Shown here one piece after another: positions 1 to 7,151 of a DNA stretch of 64,000 bases (positions are counted from its first letter, which is position 1; the number at the start of each line of letters is the position of its first letter). Position numbers and translations under genes: made by a program. The DNA lies in the NCBI RefSeq assembly GCF_003634695.1, contig NZ_RBWV01000009.1, positions 558,001 to 622,000 of the forward strand, read 5' to 3'. The notes beneath the pieces are model-generated. The model had not been told where the DNA came from and did no database searches. It saw only the letters and a program-made list of their open reading frames with translations. This stretch comes from Motilibacter peucedani (GTDB lineage Bacteria > Actinomycetota > Actinomycetes > Motilibacterales > Motilibacteraceae).

Positions 1-1
1 T

Positions 2-217
2 CTGGGCGTTGCCGCGCGCGTCGCCTGCTCCGGCGGGTCGGGGCGGGTGCGGCTCGAGCTCGCCCCTCGAACGGGTCCGTCCATGACCGTCGAGGGCCCC
101 TGCGACGGGACGCCGTCCTCCTACCTCAGCGGGCACGCGCGGTCGGCGTCGGTCGTCGTGACGGCTCCGCGAGGCGTCCGCTGGTCCCTGCTCGTGGAAG
201 ACCTCGCGCCCGCCTGA
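2..217 (+). CDS. C-terminal end of a hypothetical protein (5' truncated)
   Basis: An open frame enters from the left edge and ends at TGA 215-217, giving 71 residues with no start in view. The tail (ending LLVEDLAPA) is rich in short Val/Ala/Ser stretches with a Cys pair about 23 residues apart, which resembles the last beta-strands of a secreted or lipoprotein beta-sandwich. That is only an impression. No family is recognisable. It is followed by an 82-bp gap before the fluoride channel genes. Confidence 0.5.
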   Translation: MGVAARVACSGGSGRVRLELAPRTGPSMTVEGPCDGTPSSYLSGHARSASVVVTAPRGVRWSLLVEDLAPA

Positions 218-299
218 GCGCAGCGGGGGTGGCGGACGCCGGTGTCGCTACGATCAGCCGCACGGCAGGCCGGCCGGACACCCGCGGGAGGCTCGAGGC

Positions 300-737
300 A
301 TGACCGTGCAGGCGGGTGACACCTCGCTTGGCACCTCCCTCGACGTCGTGGCAGTGGTGGCCGCCGGGGGCGTGCTCGGCGCCGAGGCGCGCTACGCCGT
401 CAGCCTCGCGGCCCCGCACGCCGCGTCCCAGTTCCCGTGGGCGACCCTGCTCGTCAACGCGCTGGGCTGCCTGCTCATCGGCGTCCTGATGGTGCTGGTG
501 ACCGAGCGGTTCCGTCCTCACCGCCTCGTCCGGCCGTTCCTGGGCGTCGGCGTGCTGGGCGGCTTCACGACGTTCTCCGCCTACGCCGTCGACATCAACC
601 GCCTGCTGCTGGCCGGACGCCCGGCCGTCGCGCTGGCCTATGCAGCGTCGACCCTCGTCGCGGCCGTGCTGGCGGTGTGGCTGGGGGCGACCGCCACCCG
701 GCGGCTCGCCGGTGCGACCGCGGGACGACCGGCGTGA
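300..737 (+). CDS. crcB1: Fluoride channel FluC/CrcB, first subunit
   Basis: A 145-aa membrane protein of the FluC (CrcB) family, small channels that let fluoride leak out of the cell and protect against fluoride toxicity. Four hydrophobic helices are visible. Family signatures present are the Asn in VNALGCLLIG and the GGFTTFSAYAVD segment, whose Phe/Thr/Ser residues line the pore. A GGGAGG ribosome site precedes ATG 300. Its stop overlaps the start of a second FluC gene, the usual actinobacterial arrangement in which two paralogues are made together, probably as a heterodimer in antiparallel topology. No fluoride riboswitch could be recognised upstream. Confidence 0.93.
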   Translation: MTVQAGDTSLGTSLDVVAVVAAGGVLGAEARYAVSLAAPHAASQFPWATLLVNALGCLLIGVLMVLVTERFRPHRLVRPFLGVGVLGGFTTFSAYAVDINRLLLAGRPAVALAYAASTLVAAVLAVWLGATATRRLAGATAGRPA

Positions 738-1102
738 CCGCGCTGATGGTGGCCCTGGGCGCGGCGGTCGGCGCGCCGGCGCGCTACCTCACCGACCGCG
801 CGGTGCAGCGGCGGCACCCGTCGCCGTTCCCCTGGGGGACGCTGGTCGTGAACGTGGTCGGGTCCTTCGTCCTCGGCGTGGTCGTGTCGGCCGGGTCCCG
901 TGGGCACGAGGCAACGGTGGTGGCCCTGCTGGGCACCGGGTTCTGCGGTGCGCTGACGACCTACAGCACCTTCAGCTGGGAGACGCTGCGGCTCGTCGAG
1001 CGCGGCGAGGGTGGGGTGGCTGCCCTCAACGTGGTCGCCTCGGTCGTCGCGGGTCTTGTCGCCGCAGCGCTCGGGTGGGCCGTAGGCACCCCGCTGCGCT
1101 GA
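734..1102 (+). CDS. crcB2: Fluoride channel FluC/CrcB, second subunit
   Basis: A 122-aa FluC paralogue with four membrane helices and the family motifs VNVVGSFVLG and GALTTYSTFSWE. GTG 734 overlaps the TGA of the first subunit by four bases (GTGA), which implies coupled translation. An in-frame ATG at 746 is an alternative start that would trim four residues. FluC proteins act as dimers, so co-expression of two divergent paralogues suggests a heterodimeric channel in the cytoplasmic membrane. The next gene is convergent and starts only 6 bp beyond the stop. Confidence 0.9.
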   Translation: MTALMVALGAAVGAPARYLTDRAVQRRHPSPFPWGTLVVNVVGSFVLGVVVSAGSRGHEATVVALLGTGFCGALTTYSTFSWETLRLVERGEGGVAALNVVASVVAGLVAAALGWAVGTPLR

Positions 1103-1108
1103 GCGGCG

Positions 1109-1999
1109 TCAGAGGGCCAGCGCCCACGGCACCGTCTCGGCGATCACGTGGCGGGCGTTCGCCGCGAGCGGCAGGTTAGTCTCGCGGTAGTAGGGCAGCT
1201 GGATCAGCGCCTGCGAGAGCGACCAGCCGGCGCTGCGGCGCCACGTCTCCTCGTCGACCTGCAACTGTCTGCGGAGCCGTGCGCGCAAGGGTGGTGTCAG
1301 GAGGTTCCAGGCGACACCCAGGTCCGTCGCCGGGTCGCCGCGCCCCACGCCACTGAAGTCCAGTACGCCGGAGAGCCTGCCGCCGCGGACCAGCAGGTTG
1401 CCTGCGGTGATGTCTCCGTGGACCCACGGGCCGGGCAGCTCGGCGGGCGGGGTGTCCCGCAGGACCGCCCATGCAGCAGCGACTTCCGGCGCGTCGACGA
1501 GGTCGGCGACCTCGTCGATGCACGACAGGACCTGGTCGTCCCGGTCGGCGAGCCGCACGCGGCTGCGCAGCGGTGCGGCGGCCGGGTCGAGGCCGTGGAA
1601 GTGGCGCAGGAACGAGGTGAGGTCGTCGACCAGCGCCGGACCGGTCGTCGCGGGCCCGGGGTTGTCACCAGCGACGTAGCGGCACACCGACCACGGGAAC
1701 GGGTAGCCGTCGCCGGGCTCGCCGAGCGCGACCGGCTCCGGCACGTCGACGGGCAGGAGCGGCGCGAGGTGCCGCAGCCACTGCCACTCGTGGGCGATGC
1801 CCTGCGACACCGACGCGATGCGCGGGAGCCGGGCGACCAGGTCGGTGCCCAGCCGGTAGATCGCGTTGTCGGTGCCGGCTGAGGACAGGTGCGTGACCGG
1901 GAGCGCCGCCCACTGCGGGTGCTGGGCGGCGACCAGCCTGGCCACGAGAGCCTCGTCGGTGTCGACCTCGTCGGCGTGCATGCGCCCGGGCGCGGGCAT
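1109..1999 (-). CDS. Aminoglycoside phosphotransferase (APH)-family kinase
   Basis: A 296-aa protein with the APH/choline-kinase fold. The catalytic loop HGDITAGNLLV (His about 194, catalytic Asp about 196, Asn about 201) and the metal-binding LDFSG (Asp about 214) are intact, so an active small-molecule kinase is expected. The family includes aminoglycoside and macrolide kinases but also many enzymes of unknown substrate, and resistance cannot be claimed. ATG 1999 overlaps the stop of the upstream HxlR regulator as TGATG, so the two are translationally coupled. A second Met 6 codons in (ATG 1981) is an alternative start. Confidence 0.85.
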   Translation of the reverse strand: MPAPGRMHADEVDTDEALVARLVAAQHPQWAALPVTHLSSAGTDNAIYRLGTDLVARLPRIASVSQGIAHEWQWLRHLAPLLPVDVPEPVALGEPGDGYPFPWSVCRYVAGDNPGPATTGPALVDDLTSFLRHFHGLDPAAAPLRSRVRLADRDDQVLSCIDEVADLVDAPEVAAAWAVLRDTPPAELPGPWVHGDITAGNLLVRGGRLSGVLDFSGVGRGDPATDLGVAWNLLTPPLRARLRRQLQVDEETWRRSAGWSLSQALIQLPYYRETNLPLAANARHVIAETVPWALAL

Positions 2000-2421
2000 C
2001 AGCGCGGACCGCGCCGCTCGTAGTCGCCGCGCGCGAGCGCCACCTGGTCGGCCGACGCCTCGAGCAGGTCGGCCAGCGCGCGCAGGTGGCCGGCGACCCC
2101 GGCACCCAGCGGGGTCAACGAGTACTCCACGCGCGGCGGGATGGTCGTGACCACGTCGCGGCGCACCATGCCGTCGCGCTCGAGCTGCTGCAGCGTCTGC
2201 GAGAGCATCTTCTCGCTGACGCCCTCGACCCGGCGGCGCAGGGCGTTGAAGCGGTAGGCCCCCTCGCCGAGCGCCAGCAGGGCGAGCGAGGCCCACTTGC
2301 TCGACACGTCCTCGAAGGCCGCGCGCGAGGTGCAGTCGCGGGCGAAGACGTCGCTGACCAGCGCCTGCTCCGGCCCCGGCTCGTGCTGCGTCACGGCTGC
2401 CATCGTACGGCGGGAATGCAA
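1999..2421 (-). CDS. HxlR/DUF24-family redox-sensing regulator (QorR/YtfH-like)
   Basis: A 140-aa winged-helix regulator of the HxlR (DUF24) family. The core runs from the Cys-containing N-terminus (RDCTSRAAFEDVSSKW) through the recognition region (VSEKMLSQTLQQLERDGMV) to the wing (PPRVEYSLTPLG). In QorR-type members one conserved N-terminal Cys senses oxidants or quinones; the Cys in RDCTSR occupies that place. It is divergent from an NmrA-type quinone reductase, the classic qorR-qor2 and ytfH-ytfG arrangement. The TTG start at 2421 is favoured by a GAGGGG site 7 nt upstream; ATG 2403 is the alternative. Confidence 0.88.
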   Translation of the reverse strand: MHSRRTMAAVTQHEPGPEQALVSDVFARDCTSRAAFEDVSSKWASLALLALGEGAYRFNALRRRVEGVSEKMLSQTLQQLERDGMVRRDVVTTIPPRVEYSLTPLGAGVAGHLRALADLLEASADQVALARGDYERRGPR

Positions 2422-2434
2422 GGTACTTCCCCTC

Positions 2435-2458
2435 GGTTAGTGCCCAACGTCAGGTTAG
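2435..2458. promoter_or_regulatory. Paired GGTTAG repeats in the hxlR-qor divergent promoter
   Basis: GGTTAG occurs at 2435-2440 and again at 2453-2458, 18 bp apart centre to centre, in the 56-bp space between the divergent regulator and quinone reductase. The position and spacing suit a dimeric HxlR operator, but the binding site is inferred, not known. Confidence 0.4.
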
Positions 2459-2477
2459 CCATCACGGAGGAGAAGCC

Positions 2478-3335
2478 ATGCCCACCTACGCCGTCACCGG
2501 AGCCAGCGGCCACCTCGGCCGCGAGGTCGTCGTCCAGCTGCTCGGCCGCGGGGTCCCGGCCGCCGATGTCGTCGCCGTGGTCCGCAGCCCCGAGAAGGCC
2601 GCCGACCTGGCCGAGCGCGGCGTGCAGGTGCGCCACGGCGACTACGACGCGCCGGACACGCTCCCGGCGGCGCTGGCCGGCGTCGACACCCTGCTGCTGG
2701 TGTCCGGCAGCGAGCCGGGCGGGCGCGTGCGCCAGCACACCGCGGTGATCGACGCGGCGAAGGAGGCCGGCGTGGGCCGCATCGTCTACACCAGCATCCT
2801 GCGCGCCGGCGCGACGTCGAACCCGCTCGCGCCCGAGCACGAGGCGACCGAGGAGGTCCTGCGCGGCAGCGGGCTGCCCTTCACCTTCCTGCGCAACGGC
2901 TGGTACACCGAGAACTACACCTCCCAGCTCGACCAGTACCTCGCTCGCGGCGAGATCGTCGGCGCCGCGGGCGACGGTCGGGTCGCCGGCGCCACCCGCG
3001 CCGACTACGCCGGTGCTGCAGTCGCCGCACTGCTGCGCGACTCCGACGTCGACGCGGTCTACGAGCTCGGCGGCCCGAGCTTCGACTTCGCCGAGCTGGC
3101 TGCGGCCGTGACCGAGGTGACCGGTACGCCTGTTGCCTACCGCGACCTGTCGGTGCAGGACTACGTCGCCGCCCTCCAGGCCGCCGGCCTCGACGAGGGC
3201 ACGGCGGGCTTCGTCGCCTCGATCGACGAGGCGATCGCCAAGGGCGAGCTCGACACGGGCAGCACCGACCTGACCGACCTGCTCGGCCGTCCGGCCACCC
3301 CGCTGGTCGACGCGCTGCGCGCCGCCCGCGGCTAG
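2478..3335 (+). CDS. NmrA-type NAD(P)H:quinone oxidoreductase (QorB/YtfG-like)
   Basis: A 285-aa atypical short-chain dehydrogenase. It opens with the dinucleotide-binding motif VTGASGHLGREVV and has the NmrA-like body (for example PFTFLRNGWYTENYT, a typical substrate-pocket segment of the YtfG group). Enzymes of this group reduce quinones with NADPH in the cytosol and limit redox cycling. GGAGGAG lies 7 nt before ATG 2478. Divergent pairing with a Cys-bearing HxlR regulator supports induction by quinones or thiol oxidants. The following gene is convergent with one base between the stops. Confidence 0.9.
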   Translation: MPTYAVTGASGHLGREVVVQLLGRGVPAADVVAVVRSPEKAADLAERGVQVRHGDYDAPDTLPAALAGVDTLLLVSGSEPGGRVRQHTAVIDAAKEAGVGRIVYTSILRAGATSNPLAPEHEATEEVLRGSGLPFTFLRNGWYTENYTSQLDQYLARGEIVGAAGDGRVAGATRADYAGAAVAALLRDSDVDAVYELGGPSFDFAELAAAVTEVTGTPVAYRDLSVQDYVAALQAAGLDEGTAGFVASIDEAIAKGELDTGSTDLTDLLGRPATPLVDALRAARG

Positions 3336-3336
3336 C

Positions 3337-3951
3337 TCAGAGGACCGAGAAGCCCTCGGGCAGGGGTCGCCGTCCGGTCGCCGACAGCAGCAGGGCGGCG
3401 GCCCCGCCCACCTGGGCAGCGACAGCGGCGACCACGCCGAGCGCCTGCTCGGCAGCCGTGGCCGGCGGTGCCGCCTCGACACCCAGCGCGACCGAGAGGT
3501 CGCAGGTGTGCGTGACGAGCTCGAACGTACGCGTGGGCAGGTAGTCGCGCAGGCGCATCCCGCCCGCGAGCGTCGTCAGCAGCTCCTCGCCGGTGCACCG
3601 GCCCACCAGCTCGACCACGCGCTCGGCGAGGACGGCGACCGCTGCGACCGGGTCGTCGCCCAGCGCTGCGCCTGCTTCGCGCCCGCGCTCGGCCACGCCG
3701 GGCGCGGCCGCGGCCGCGCGGATGGCGGTGACGTAGCCCGCCGCCGTCTCGACCTCGACGCGCTCGGGCGGCACGGCGAGGTAGGACTCGACCGTGACGA
3801 ACGAGCGGGTGGTGTGGCCGACCAGCGAGCGCAGGTCCCACTCGCCGAGGCCCGGCTCGGCCCACCGGTCGCCCACGAGCGCCGCCGTCACCACGAACCA
3901 GTGCGCCGCGTCGGCGTAGGCGGCCCGAGACTCGTCCCAGGGGAAGATCAC
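3337..3951 (-). CDS. DinB-like maleylpyruvate isomerase / mycothiol-dependent family protein
   Basis: A 204-aa helical protein with the N-terminal mycothiol-dependent maleylpyruvate isomerase (MDMPI) fold. The signature GLGEWDLRSLVGHTTRSF carries the metal-ligand His, and a second His-rich stretch (FELVTHTCDLSVAL) supplies the other ligands of a DinB-type site. Family members use mycothiol, the actinobacterial glutathione replacement, or are uncharacterised metalloproteins; the substrate here is unknown. GTG 3951 sits 6 nt after a TAGCCT hexamer and has no ribosome site, so the mRNA is probably leaderless. Confidence 0.82.
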   Translation of the reverse strand: MIFPWDESRAAYADAAHWFVVTAALVGDRWAEPGLGEWDLRSLVGHTTRSFVTVESYLAVPPERVEVETAAGYVTAIRAAAAAPGVAERGREAGAALGDDPVAAVAVLAERVVELVGRCTGEELLTTLAGGMRLRDYLPTRTFELVTHTCDLSVALGVEAAPPATAAEQALGVVAAVAAQVGGAAALLLSATGRRPLPEGFSVL

Positions 3952-3957
3952 CGGGCC

Positions 3958-3963
3958 AGGCTA
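3958..3963 (-). promoter_or_regulatory. -10 element TAGCCT of a probable leaderless promoter (MDMPI-family gene)
   Basis: On the reverse strand TAGCCT is followed by 6 nt and then the GTG start at 3951. That is the spacing expected when transcription starts on the start codon itself. Confidence 0.5.
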
Positions 3964-4052
3964 GCGACGAGTCCGCGCCCTTCCCTCCGTCAGACCTGCG
4001 TGGCACGGTGTCGGCACACGCGCGGCACCGACCGGAGCTCGAGGAGGAGCGC

Positions 4053-5141
4053 ATGGCGACGACGCTGGTGGCCATCGGGACGAACAAGGGGCTCTTCGTC
4101 GCCCGCAGCGACGACGACCGCGCCTCGTGGACGCTCGACGGGCCGCACTTCCTGATGAACGGCATCTACGCGGTCAGCATCGACACGCGCGGCGCCGTCC
4201 CGCGCGTCATGGTCGGCGCCGACAGCTCGCACTGGGGACCGTCGCTGTTCTGGTCCGAGGACCTCGGCGCCACCTGGCAGGAGTCGGCCAGCAGCGGCCC
4301 GCGGTTCTCCATCGACGACGGCACCTCCGTCGAGCGGCTCTGGTCGATCGCGCCGTCGCCCACGGAGCCCGACGTCGTCTGGGCGGGCAGCCAGCCCTCG
4401 GCGCTGTGGCGCTCCGAGGACCGGGGCGACTCCTTCTCGCTGGTCCGCCCGCTGTGGGACCACCCCCACCGGCCGAAGTGGGGCGCCGGCTTCGGCGGCC
4501 AGGCCATCCACACCGTCCTGCCGCACCCGCGCGACCCGGGCAACGTGCTCGTGGCGATGTCGACCGGCGGGGTCTACCGCACCTCCGACGGCGGCGGGTC
4601 TTGGGAGCCGGCCAACAGGGGCATCAAGGCCTACTTCTTCCCTGACCCGTGGCCCGAGTTCGGCCAGTGCGTCCACAAGGTCGCGCGCGATGCGGCCGAG
4701 CCCGACCGCCTCTTCGCCCAGAACCACCACGGCGTCTACCGCAGCGACGACGCCGGCACGACCTGGGTCTCCATCGCCGACCCCCTGCCCACGGACTTCG
4801 GCTTCACGATGGTGACCCACCCCCGGCGGCCGGAGACCGCCTACAGCTTCCCGATCGTCGCCGACGGCAAGCGCCTGCCGCCGGACGCGCGGTGCCGGGT
4901 CTTCCGCACCTCCGACGGCGGTCGCAGCTGGGAGGCGCTCAGCCGGGGGCTGCCGCAGGAGGACTACTACGGCACGGTCCTGCGCGACGCGATGACCACC
5001 GATGACGCCGACCCGGCCGGGGTCTACTTCGGCACCCGCACGGGTGCGGTCTACGCCAGCCGCGACGAGGGCGACTCGTGGACCGAGCTCGCCCGAGACC
5101 TACCCGACGTGCTGTGCGTCCGGGCCGCCGTGGTCGGCTGA
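4053..5141 (+). CDS. BNR/sialidase-type beta-propeller repeat protein
   Basis: A 362-aa protein built of repeated BNR (Asp-box) beta-propeller blades. Asp-box-like turns recur, for example SEDLGATWQE, SEDRGDSFSL, SDGGGSWEP, SDDAGTTWVS, SDGGRSWEAL and SRDEGDSWTEL. No signal peptide is visible, so it is probably cytosolic. Such proteins are often labelled glycosyl hydrolase or Ycf48-like, but sialidase catalytic residues are not identifiable here, so an enzymatic role is not claimed. The start at ATG 4053 is set by GAGGAGGAG just upstream. It converges with a membrane-anchored protein after 7 bp. Confidence 0.75.
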   Translation: MATTLVAIGTNKGLFVARSDDDRASWTLDGPHFLMNGIYAVSIDTRGAVPRVMVGADSSHWGPSLFWSEDLGATWQESASSGPRFSIDDGTSVERLWSIAPSPTEPDVVWAGSQPSALWRSEDRGDSFSLVRPLWDHPHRPKWGAGFGGQAIHTVLPHPRDPGNVLVAMSTGGVYRTSDGGGSWEPANRGIKAYFFPDPWPEFGQCVHKVARDAAEPDRLFAQNHHGVYRSDDAGTTWVSIADPLPTDFGFTMVTHPRRPETAYSFPIVADGKRLPPDARCRVFRTSDGGRSWEALSRGLPQEDYYGTVLRDAMTTDDADPAGVYFGTRTGAVYASRDEGDSWTELARDLPDVLCVRAAVVG

Positions 5142-5148
5142 GCCAGGC

Positions 5149-5811
5149 TCAGGCGGTGGTGGCGTCGCTCGGCGCGGCGTCGCTCGGCGCTGAACCGTCC
5201 GGCGCGCCGCCGGGCAGCTGGCCGGCTCCCGGTCCGTCGGTGGCCGACGACCCGGCGAGGACGCGCTCGGCGTACGCCGTGCCGCCGCTGGTCGACGCGA
5301 TCGCGTGCACGAGCACCGTGTCGCCCGTCTGGAGGCTGGTGACGCTGACGGCCGAGCCGTCATCGAGCACCTGCGTCGAAGCGTCGACCGCGTAGGTCGC
5401 GGTCGTGCCGTCGCTGCTCTTGACGCGGAGGCTCGAGGCGGCGACCGAGACCACCGTGCCCGAGACGTGCGTCTCCCCGGCCATGCCGCCGCCGGGCCCG
5501 CCACCGCTGGGCAGGCCACCGCCGGGCGCGCCCAGCCCCGCGGACGTGCGCGTCGTGCTGCTCGCCGTGCTCGCCGCCGCGGAGTCGTTGCCCTTCACCG
5601 CGGTGATCGCGCCGCCGCCGACGACCACGGCGAGCAGGGCCGCCGCGGCGGAGCCCACCAGCGTGCGCCGGGAGGCTCGCGGCCGGGCGGCCGGGGCAGG
5701 CGTACGCGGCTCGGGCCCGCTGCTCAACTGCTCACCCGGCTCCTGCGCGTCGGCGGGGTAGAACACGAACTCCGGGTGCTCGGAGGGCGCGTTCCTGTCG
5801 TGGGGGTCCAT
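5149..5811 (-). CDS. Membrane-anchored extracytoplasmic protein with DUF5666-like domain
   Basis: A 220-aa protein with a cytosolic N-terminus of about 50 residues, one membrane helix (TLVGSAAAALLAVVVGGG), a Ser/Thr/Gly-rich linker, and a small beta-rich domain (VSGTVVSVAASSLRVKSSDG through GDTVLVHAI) resembling DUF5666 OB-like domains. The C-terminus is low-complexity Gly/Pro/Ala/Ser. The function is unknown; the topology suggests a cell-surface or wall-facing domain. ATG 5811 is chosen because GAGGA lies 6 nt upstream; a longer frame to 5862 lacks such a site. Confidence 0.6.
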   Translation of the reverse strand: MDPHDRNAPSEHPEFVFYPADAQEPGEQLSSGPEPRTPAPAARPRASRRTLVGSAAAALLAVVVGGGAITAVKGNDSAAASTASSTTRTSAGLGAPGGGLPSGGGPGGGMAGETHVSGTVVSVAASSLRVKSSDGTTATYAVDASTQVLDDGSAVSVTSLQTGDTVLVHAIASTSGGTAYAERVLAGSSATDGPGAGQLPGGAPDGSAPSDAAPSDATTA

Positions 5812-5903
5812 GTCGTCCTCGCAGCTGTCGTCCGGTGGCCGTCGAGCGGCCCGTGCTCCCAAGGTCGCCGCCCCGGCTGGAGAGGGGCTCGGCCTGCGCT
5901 GTG

Positions 5904-5983
5904 CGGCACCTGTGACCCGGGTCGGGCTGGCGGGAAGGACGAGCAGGTCGGGCCGTGCGGGTGCCGGCCCGGCACCTGCGACC
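5904..5983. repeat. Imperfect 14-bp direct repeat in a divergent intergenic region, second copy within a palindrome
   Basis: CGGCACCTGTGACC (5904-5917) recurs as CGGCACCTGCGACC (5970-5983) with one mismatch, 66 bp apart. The second copy overlaps a 17-bp near-perfect palindrome with arms GGTGCCGG and CCGGCACC (5960-5976). It lies between the DUF5666-like gene and the VanY-like peptidase, so an operator shared by the two is possible but unproven. Confidence 0.4.
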
Positions 5984-6020
5984 GATCCGTCGGGCGTGCC
6001 CCGCGGCGAGGCTCGAAGGC

Positions 6021-6479
6021 ATGCACCTCCGACTCCTCTGCGCGGGCCTCGCCGCCGCCACCACGACTGCCGCCTTCACCCTGCACCACAGCGCTCCTGC
6101 CGATCCGACCGCCGGGCTGACGAAGGAGATGTCGGCCCGTGTGGACGACGCCATGGCCGCGGCGCGGGCCGCAGGCGTACCGCTCCACATCACCTCCGGC
6201 TGGCGCAGCGCCGCCCACCAGCAGCGCCTGCTCGACGAGGCGATCGCGAAGTACGGCTCTGAACGTGCTGCCACGCAGTGGGTCCTGCCGCCCAGCGAGT
6301 CCGAGCACGTCGCCGGCAGGGCGGTCGACGTCGGGCCAGCGGCGGGATACCGCTGGCTGCAGCAGCACGGCGAGGCCTACGGACTGTGCCGCCGCTACGC
6401 CAATGAGCCCTGGCACTTCGAGCCCCTGGTCCGCCGCGGCGGCACCTGCCCACCCCTGGAGTCGCACCCCGCGGCGTGA
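6021..6479 (+). CDS. Secreted M15-family D,D-carboxypeptidase (VanY-like)
   Basis: A 152-aa zinc peptidase with a Sec signal (MHLRLLCAGLAAATTTAAFT). The complete M15/VanY signature is present: SGWRSAAHQQ, the zinc ligands His96 and Asp103 in SEHVAGRAVDV, and catalytic Glu129 with ligand His132 in EPWHFE. Such enzymes trim the terminal D-Ala of peptidoglycan stem peptides outside the membrane. It is shorter than typical VanY and has little beyond the catalytic core. ATG 6021 follows a purine-rich site (GAGGCTCGAAGG). It faces, three bases away, the end of an operon with alanine racemase, D-Ala ligase and a two-component system, which suggests a shared wall-related role. Confidence 0.88.
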   Translation: MHLRLLCAGLAAATTTAAFTLHHSAPADPTAGLTKEMSARVDDAMAAARAAGVPLHITSGWRSAAHQQRLLDEAIAKYGSERAATQWVLPPSESEHVAGRAVDVGPAAGYRWLQQHGEAYGLCRRYANEPWHFEPLVRRGGTCPPLESHPAA

Positions 6480-6482
6480 GCC

Positions 6483-7151
6483 TCAGCGCAGGCCGTGGTC
6501 GTGGGCGAACACGACGACCTGCACCCGATCGCGCAGGCCGAGCTTGCGCAGGACCGCGCCCACGTGGGTCTTCACCGTCGACTCGCTGAGGAACACCGAC
6601 TCGGCGATCTCGGCGTTGCTCATGCCCGACGCCACGAGCAGCAGGATCTCGCGCTCCTTGTCGGTGAGCGTGAAGAAGGCCTTGGGCGGCGGGGGCTTCG
6701 ACGTGCCGAGCGAGCCGTCGAGCAGCAGCCCGAGGTCGTCGGGCGCCAGCACCGCGTTGCCGGCGTGCACCGTGCGGATCGCCGCGCGCAGGAAGTCGGG
6801 CGTCGCGTCCTTGAGCAGGAACCCGCTGGCGCCGTAGCGGATCGCCGTGGCGGCGCGGTCGTCGAGGTTGAACGTCGTCAGGACGATGACGCGTACGGGG
6901 TGGCTGCGTCGCGCCGCCGCCTGCGGCAGGAACAGCTGCCGGGTCGCCTCGACGCCGTCCATCTCGGGCATCCGGATGTCCATCAGCACGACGTCGGGCT
7001 CGAGGCGCTGGACCATCGCGACGCCGTCTTGGCCGTTGGCGGCCTGGCCGACGACCTCCATGTCGGGCTGCGCGTCGATGTGCACGGCGACGCCGGAGCG
7101 GAAGAGCTCCTGGTCGTCGACGAGCGCGACGCGGATCGGCTCGCCGGTCAC
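6483..7151 (-). CDS. NarL/FixJ-family response regulator
   Basis: A 222-aa two-domain regulator. The receiver domain has the acidic pocket VDDQ, phosphoacceptor Asp58 in VVLMDIRMPEMDG, the T in VLTTFN and the Lys in FLLKDA. A Pro-rich linker leads to a LuxR-type HTH (TDKEREILLLVASGMSNAEIA through ESTVKTHVGAVLRKLGL). Phosphorylation by the coupled kinase should drive dimerisation and DNA binding. GTG 7151 overlaps the kinase stop (GTGA). As last gene of the alr-ddl-kinase-regulator series, it may control peptidoglycan genes, but its targets are not visible. Confidence 0.95.
   Translation of the reverse strand: MTGEPIRVALVDDQELFRSGVAVHIDAQPDMEVVGQAANGQDGVAMVQRLEPDVVLMDIRMPEMDGVEATRQLFLPQAAARRSHPVRVIVLTTFNLDDRAATAIRYGASGFLLKDATPDFLRAAIRTVHAGNAVLAPDDLGLLLDGSLGTSKPPPPKAFFTLTDKEREILLLVASGMSNAEIAESVFLSESTVKTHVGAVLRKLGLRDRVQVVVFAHDHGLR

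Noticed and set aside
218-299. Fluoride riboswitch before the FluC genes
   Set aside because: The 82-bp gap shows no recognisable pseudoknot pattern of the crcB motif; only a ribosome site is evident.
1109-1999. Clinical aminoglycoside resistance gene
   Set aside because: The fold and catalytic loop fit the superfamily, but substrate specificity cannot be read from the sequence and the redox-regulator context suggests otherwise.
4053-5141. Active sialidase
   Set aside because: Asp-box repeats are present, but the arginine triad and other catalytic residues cannot be identified.
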